Positions 13,878 to 16,394 of a DNA stretch of 16,394 bases are shown one piece after another. This stretch comes from SIG710 sp045595425. Its GTDB lineage: Bacteria > Bacillota > Clostridia > Oscillospirales > CAG-272. The notes beneath the pieces are model-generated. The model worked only from the letters and a program-made list of their open reading frames with translations, searched no databases and was not told the origin of the DNA. The stretch's first letter is position 1, and the number at the start of each line of letters is the position of its first letter. The stretch spans positions 1 through 16,394 of the forward strand of contig JAZOAL010000121.1 in the NCBI GenBank assembly GCA_045595425.1, given 5' to 3'. The position numbers were made by a program, and so were the translations under genes.

Positions 13878-15410
13878 TTCGGTTTTTGTAACCGTAAATT
13901 CAAATTCTTTGTCTCCATAGATAAATACTATTTTATTTTCTCCGGCAGAAAGGCTGATCTCAAGTTCAAATCCACCGTTTTTCCCTCTGTTTACCCTTTT
14001 GCCTTCAAGGGTCAAAAGGACCGTTGGATCTGACTCTCCCGTTATTTTTACAGTGGCATTTGCGGTGATCATTCCATCCTTGATTCCGCTCAAGGTCAGC
14101 TCTTTATAATTCGTTGAAGGATCGGAATAGATGATCTCTCTGTCAAAAAGCTGTGTGATCTCTTTGCAGATCTTCGATGAATCGGAAGCTATTGCGGCAT
14201 ATCCGTAAAGGACGCTTCCTCGATATGAAAGCGCTTCCCGCGAGTGTTCTATCTGAGCTGTCAGCTCGCCCGAAGGAGATTCCCATTCATCATACATATA
14301 TGCGGCATGGCTGATAAGCAGTTTAACCCCTGTTCCGTCAAGGGCGGAGTTCCACCAGTCAGAAAGATAGCCGTAAGGTGCGGCCTTTGTGTCAAAACGC
14401 CAGTAAAGCTGGGGGGCAAGGTAGTCTACATAGCCGCCGCGCGCCCATGCAAGGGCATCGCAATACAGCGATTCATAGGCTTCAAGCCCCTTTGTGGCAC
14501 TTCCGCCGTTTTCGCCGTCATCATTTTGCCAGATGCCGAAGGGAGAGATGCCGAAAAGACATTCGGTGCTGACGGATTTTACCGCATCATAGCATGCTTT
14601 CACCAAAGCATTGATGTTTTCTCTGCGCCAATCTTCAAGCGTGCCTGTGCCGTAAGAAGAGAAGGAGGCGGAATCGTCAAATTCGGCTCCGCTTACCGGA
14701 TAAGGATAAAAATAATCGTCGAAAACCACTCCGTCTACCCCATATCCGCTGACGATCTCTTTCACCCCGAGGGCGATATAATCACGAACTGCGGGGTTGC
14801 CTGCATCAAAATACAGCTTGCCGTCCGCATAGGGAATGACCCAGTTGGGATTTTGACGGGCGATATGCCCCTCGGAAAGGTATGTCAGCTCGGTTTTGGG
14901 ATATTTTGCGCTTCCGTAAGTCACTCTCAAAGGATTCACCCATGCGTGTACATTTATCTTGACAGCATGAGCGATGCTTATAAGATATTTGAGACAGTCA
15001 AAGCCGCCGCTCGGGACTTGTCCTTGCTTGCCTGAAACAAACTCCGAGGCAGGGAAAAGCTCCGAATCGTACAGGGCATCGGCGGCGGGACGAACCTGAA
15101 AGAATATCGTGTTAAGCCCAAGCTCCGTGCATTTGCTTACGATCTCCTCCAGCTCGGCTTTAAGCTCGTTTTCCGAAAGCCCTTGCTTTGAAGGGAAGTT
15201 TATATTCCCAACCGTGGCTATCCATAAACCGCGAACCTCGGCATCGGGGTTGAGAAGTCCGACAGTGGTCTTTGAAGGGGCTTCGGGCGTAAGCACCGAA
15301 GGTCCTTCTGTCACCGAGAGCGGCAGAACTTCGCCCCGGCAGGAGGATAAAAGCATCAAGATTAAAAATAAAAAGCACACAAAACGGAATTGCCGCAAGG
15401 ATATTTTCAC
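13872..15410 (-). CDS. GHL10 (DUF187) family lipoprotein, putative cell-wall glycosidase
   Basis: Exported lipoprotein of 512 residues. After a basic start (VKISLRQFRF) and hydrophobic stretch, the lipobox LLSSC places the lipidated cysteine at residue 24. The TIM-barrel glycosyl-hydrolase-like domain spans about 57-430. Its hallmarks are EVRGLWIATVGNINFPS, LGLNTIFFQVRPAADALYDS, INVHAWVNPLRV, VDGVVFDDYFYPYP (acidic pair at about 230-231), FGISPFGIW and VDYLAPQLYWRFD. A C-terminal beta-rich Ig-like domain (about 440-512) probably binds carbohydrate. Family members include B. subtilis YngK and E. coli DigH (YddW); the latter cleaves stem-peptide-free peptidoglycan glycans, so a wall-remodelling role is reasonable inference. 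The GTG at 15410 was preferred to the ATG at 15440 because AAAGGGGG lies 7 bases ahead. It is divergent from spoIIR. Confidence 0.9.
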   Translation of the reverse strand: MKISLRQFRFVCFLFLILMLLSSCRGEVLPLSVTEGPSVLTPEAPSKTTVGLLNPDAEVRGLWIATVGNINFPSKQGLSENELKAELEEIVSKCTELGLNTIFFQVRPAADALYDSELFPASEFVSGKQGQVPSGGFDCLKYLISIAHAVKINVHAWVNPLRVTYGSAKYPKTELTYLSEGHIARQNPNWVIPYADGKLYFDAGNPAVRDYIALGVKEIVSGYGVDGVVFDDYFYPYPVSGAEFDDSASFSSYGTGTLEDWRRENINALVKACYDAVKSVSTECLFGISPFGIWQNDDGENGGSATKGLEAYESLYCDALAWARGGYVDYLAPQLYWRFDTKAAPYGYLSDWWNSALDGTGVKLLISHAAYMYDEWESPSGELTAQIEHSREALSYRGSVLYGYAAIASDSSKICKEITQLFDREIIYSDPSTNYKELTLSGIKDGMITANATVKITGESDPTVLLTLEGKRVNRGKNGGFELEISLSAGENKIVFIYGDKEFEFTVTKTEE

Positions 15411-15475
15411 CCGTGCACCCCCTTTCAGATACGCTATCATTTTTATGCAGCCGACTATGAAAAAATTCTATCATC

Positions 15476-15504
15476 ATTATACAGTATTGCACGAAAAATG
15501 TCAA
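15476..15504 (-). promoter_or_regulatory. Sigma-A promoter of the GHL10 lipoprotein gene
   Basis: On the minus strand TTGACA (15504-15499) and TATAAT (15481-15476) are both perfect, with a 17-base spacer. The predicted leader is about 60 bases to the GTG at 15410. This implies strong vegetative expression. Confidence 0.85.
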
Positions 15505-15518
15505 ATATATAAAAAGCT

Positions 15519-15548
15519 GAATAAATTTACACAATGCGGTGAAAAATA
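15519..15548 (+). promoter_or_regulatory. Possible sigma-F promoter of spoIIR
   Basis: GAATA (15519-15523) is followed after 14 bases by GGTGAAAAATA (15538-15548), close to the sigma-F -10 pattern but one base long at its A run. The same GG-T-(G)-AAAAATA layout with the same 14-base spacing occurs before spoVAC. SpoIIR is a classical sigma-F target, so the position is sensible. Confidence 0.4.
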
Positions 15549-15578
15549 ACAACACAGAAAAGAAAAGGATGTGACAAA

Positions 15579-16217
15579 ATGGAAAGAAAAGCTTTTACCG
15601 TTTTACTTATCGCTGTTTCGCTTACTCTGATACTGGGGCTTCTGCCTATCCATGGGGAGGGGGAGATATATGACAGTGTGGTTCGCCTTCATGTGCTTGC
15701 AAATTCCGACAGTGAGGAGGATCAGGCAATGAAGCTGCTTGTAAGGGACGATATCATAGCCCTGACGCAGTCACTTCTGGCAGACTGCACCACGCGAGCC
15801 GAAGCACTGGATGTGATAGAATCAAATCTTGATCTCTTCCGCGATACAGCCATGGAAACATTGAAAAATAACGGATCGGATCATATCGTAACAGTCTCAC
15901 TCGGAGAGGAATACTATCCCACAAGGCAATATGAAAGCTCCGCCTTTCCGAGCGGAGAATATATTTCGCTTCAAATTAAAATCGGAAAAGCAAAAGGACA
16001 AAACTGGTGGTGCGTACTATTTCCGCCTATCTGCCTGTCGGCGGCAAGCACAAAGACAAGCGAAAGCAATCTTGAAGATGCTTTCATTGCCGCGGGGCTT
16101 ACTCCTGAACAGTATCGGATCATCACTGAAACAGATCCCGAAGAAAACGGCGGCAAATACAAGATCCGCTTCAAGATTCTTGAAATATTTCAGGATATCG
16201 CAAGAATTTTTAAATGA
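15579..16217 (+). CDS. spoIIR: Stage II sporulation protein R
   Basis: Intercompartmental signal made in the forespore and exported to the septal space. There it triggers SpoIIGA to process pro-sigma-E in the mother cell. It has 212 residues, close to the usual length. A hydrophobic N-terminal export or anchor segment spans about 5-24 (AFTVLLIAVSLTLILGLLPI). The family signature VVRLHVLANSDSEEDQAMK (34-52) leads into LLVRDDII, and the second signature GQNWWCVLFPPICL spans 140-153. AAAAGGATG lies about 9 bases before the ATG. The gene is monocistronic here, divergent from the GHL10 gene, and no hairpin terminator precedes the repeat element 46 bases past the stop. Confidence 0.95.
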   Translation: MERKAFTVLLIAVSLTLILGLLPIHGEGEIYDSVVRLHVLANSDSEEDQAMKLLVRDDIIALTQSLLADCTTRAEALDVIESNLDLFRDTAMETLKNNGSDHIVTVSLGEEYYPTRQYESSAFPSGEYISLQIKIGKAKGQNWWCVLFPPICLSAASTKTSESNLEDAFIAAGLTPEQYRIITETDPEENGGKYKIRFKILEIFQDIARIFK

Positions 16218-16262
16218 ATACCCTAACAATTTTGGCGAAATCTGAAAACTGAGAGTTAAGTG

Positions 16263-16394
16263 TAAACAATAATTTATCGGGGAAAAGTAACTTACAGCCT
16301 ATGAGATCCTTCACTGCGTTCAGGATGACAGATAGTGCTCATTTGTAGCTTTTACTACATGAAAAAATCAGGAGATTTGCTGTAGAAAGATACA
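16263..16394. repeat. TA-ended palindromic repeat (copy 3; right end outside window)
   Basis: The element begins with TAAACAATAATTTA (16263-16276), identical to the left end of copy 2 and the exact reverse complement of the right end of copy 1. Positions 16284-16331 match 5150-5103 (inverse orientation) with one mismatch in 48, including GAGATCCTTCACTGCG and CAGGATGACA. The pairing arm should lie beyond the window end. No coding region is visible between 16218 and the end. Confidence 0.75.

Overview
The window looks like chromosome from a spore-forming Clostridia-type Firmicute, probably an anaerobic gut lineage near the Oscillospiraceae or Christensenellales. The evidence is two sporulation genes (spoVAC, spoIIR), a complete V/A-type ATPase operon whose rotor ring carries a sodium-site residue set, a short archaeal/eukaryote-like prolyl-tRNA synthetase, AAGGAGG-type ribosome binding sites, and strong TTGACA-17-TATAAT promoters. 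The lineage placement is inference; no rRNA or other taxonomic marker is present.

Layout. 1-361: a gene-free, long palindromic repeat element. 516-3160 (+): proS, then a FtsW/RodA/SpoVE-family gene, closed by a strong terminator. 3243-3617 (-): a small coiled-coil protein with its own promoter and terminator. 3767-4210 (+): a stand-alone spoVAC, closed by a terminator shared with the convergent ATPase operon. 4257-13211 (-): nine V/A-ATPase genes, transcribed in the order H(G)-I-K-E-C-F-A-B-D. A repeat element sits between B and D. 13329-13796 (-): an unrecognised 155-residue protein. 13872-15410 (-): a GHL10 (DUF187) lipoprotein, probably a cell-wall glycosidase. 15579-16217 (+): spoIIR. 16263 to the end: the left part of a third repeat copy.

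How it fits together. The ATPase operon encodes the A3B3 head (A, B), central stalk (D, F), peripheral stalks (E, H/G), rotor-ring collar (C), stator membrane subunit (I) and rotor ring (K). It is most likely a sodium-coupled rotary ATPase. The flanking genes serve envelope and spore biology: the SEDS protein (septal, elongation or cortex peptidoglycan), the lipoprotein glycosidase, SpoIIR (activation of mother-cell sigma-E) and SpoVAC (dipicolinate uptake into the spore). The most unusual content is a family of TA-ended, hairpin-forming repeats. One copy has inverted arms that differ by base-pair-preserving changes, and another splits the ATPase operon. I saw no CRISPR array, tRNA, rRNA, transposase or defence gene, and no clear new multi-gene system.
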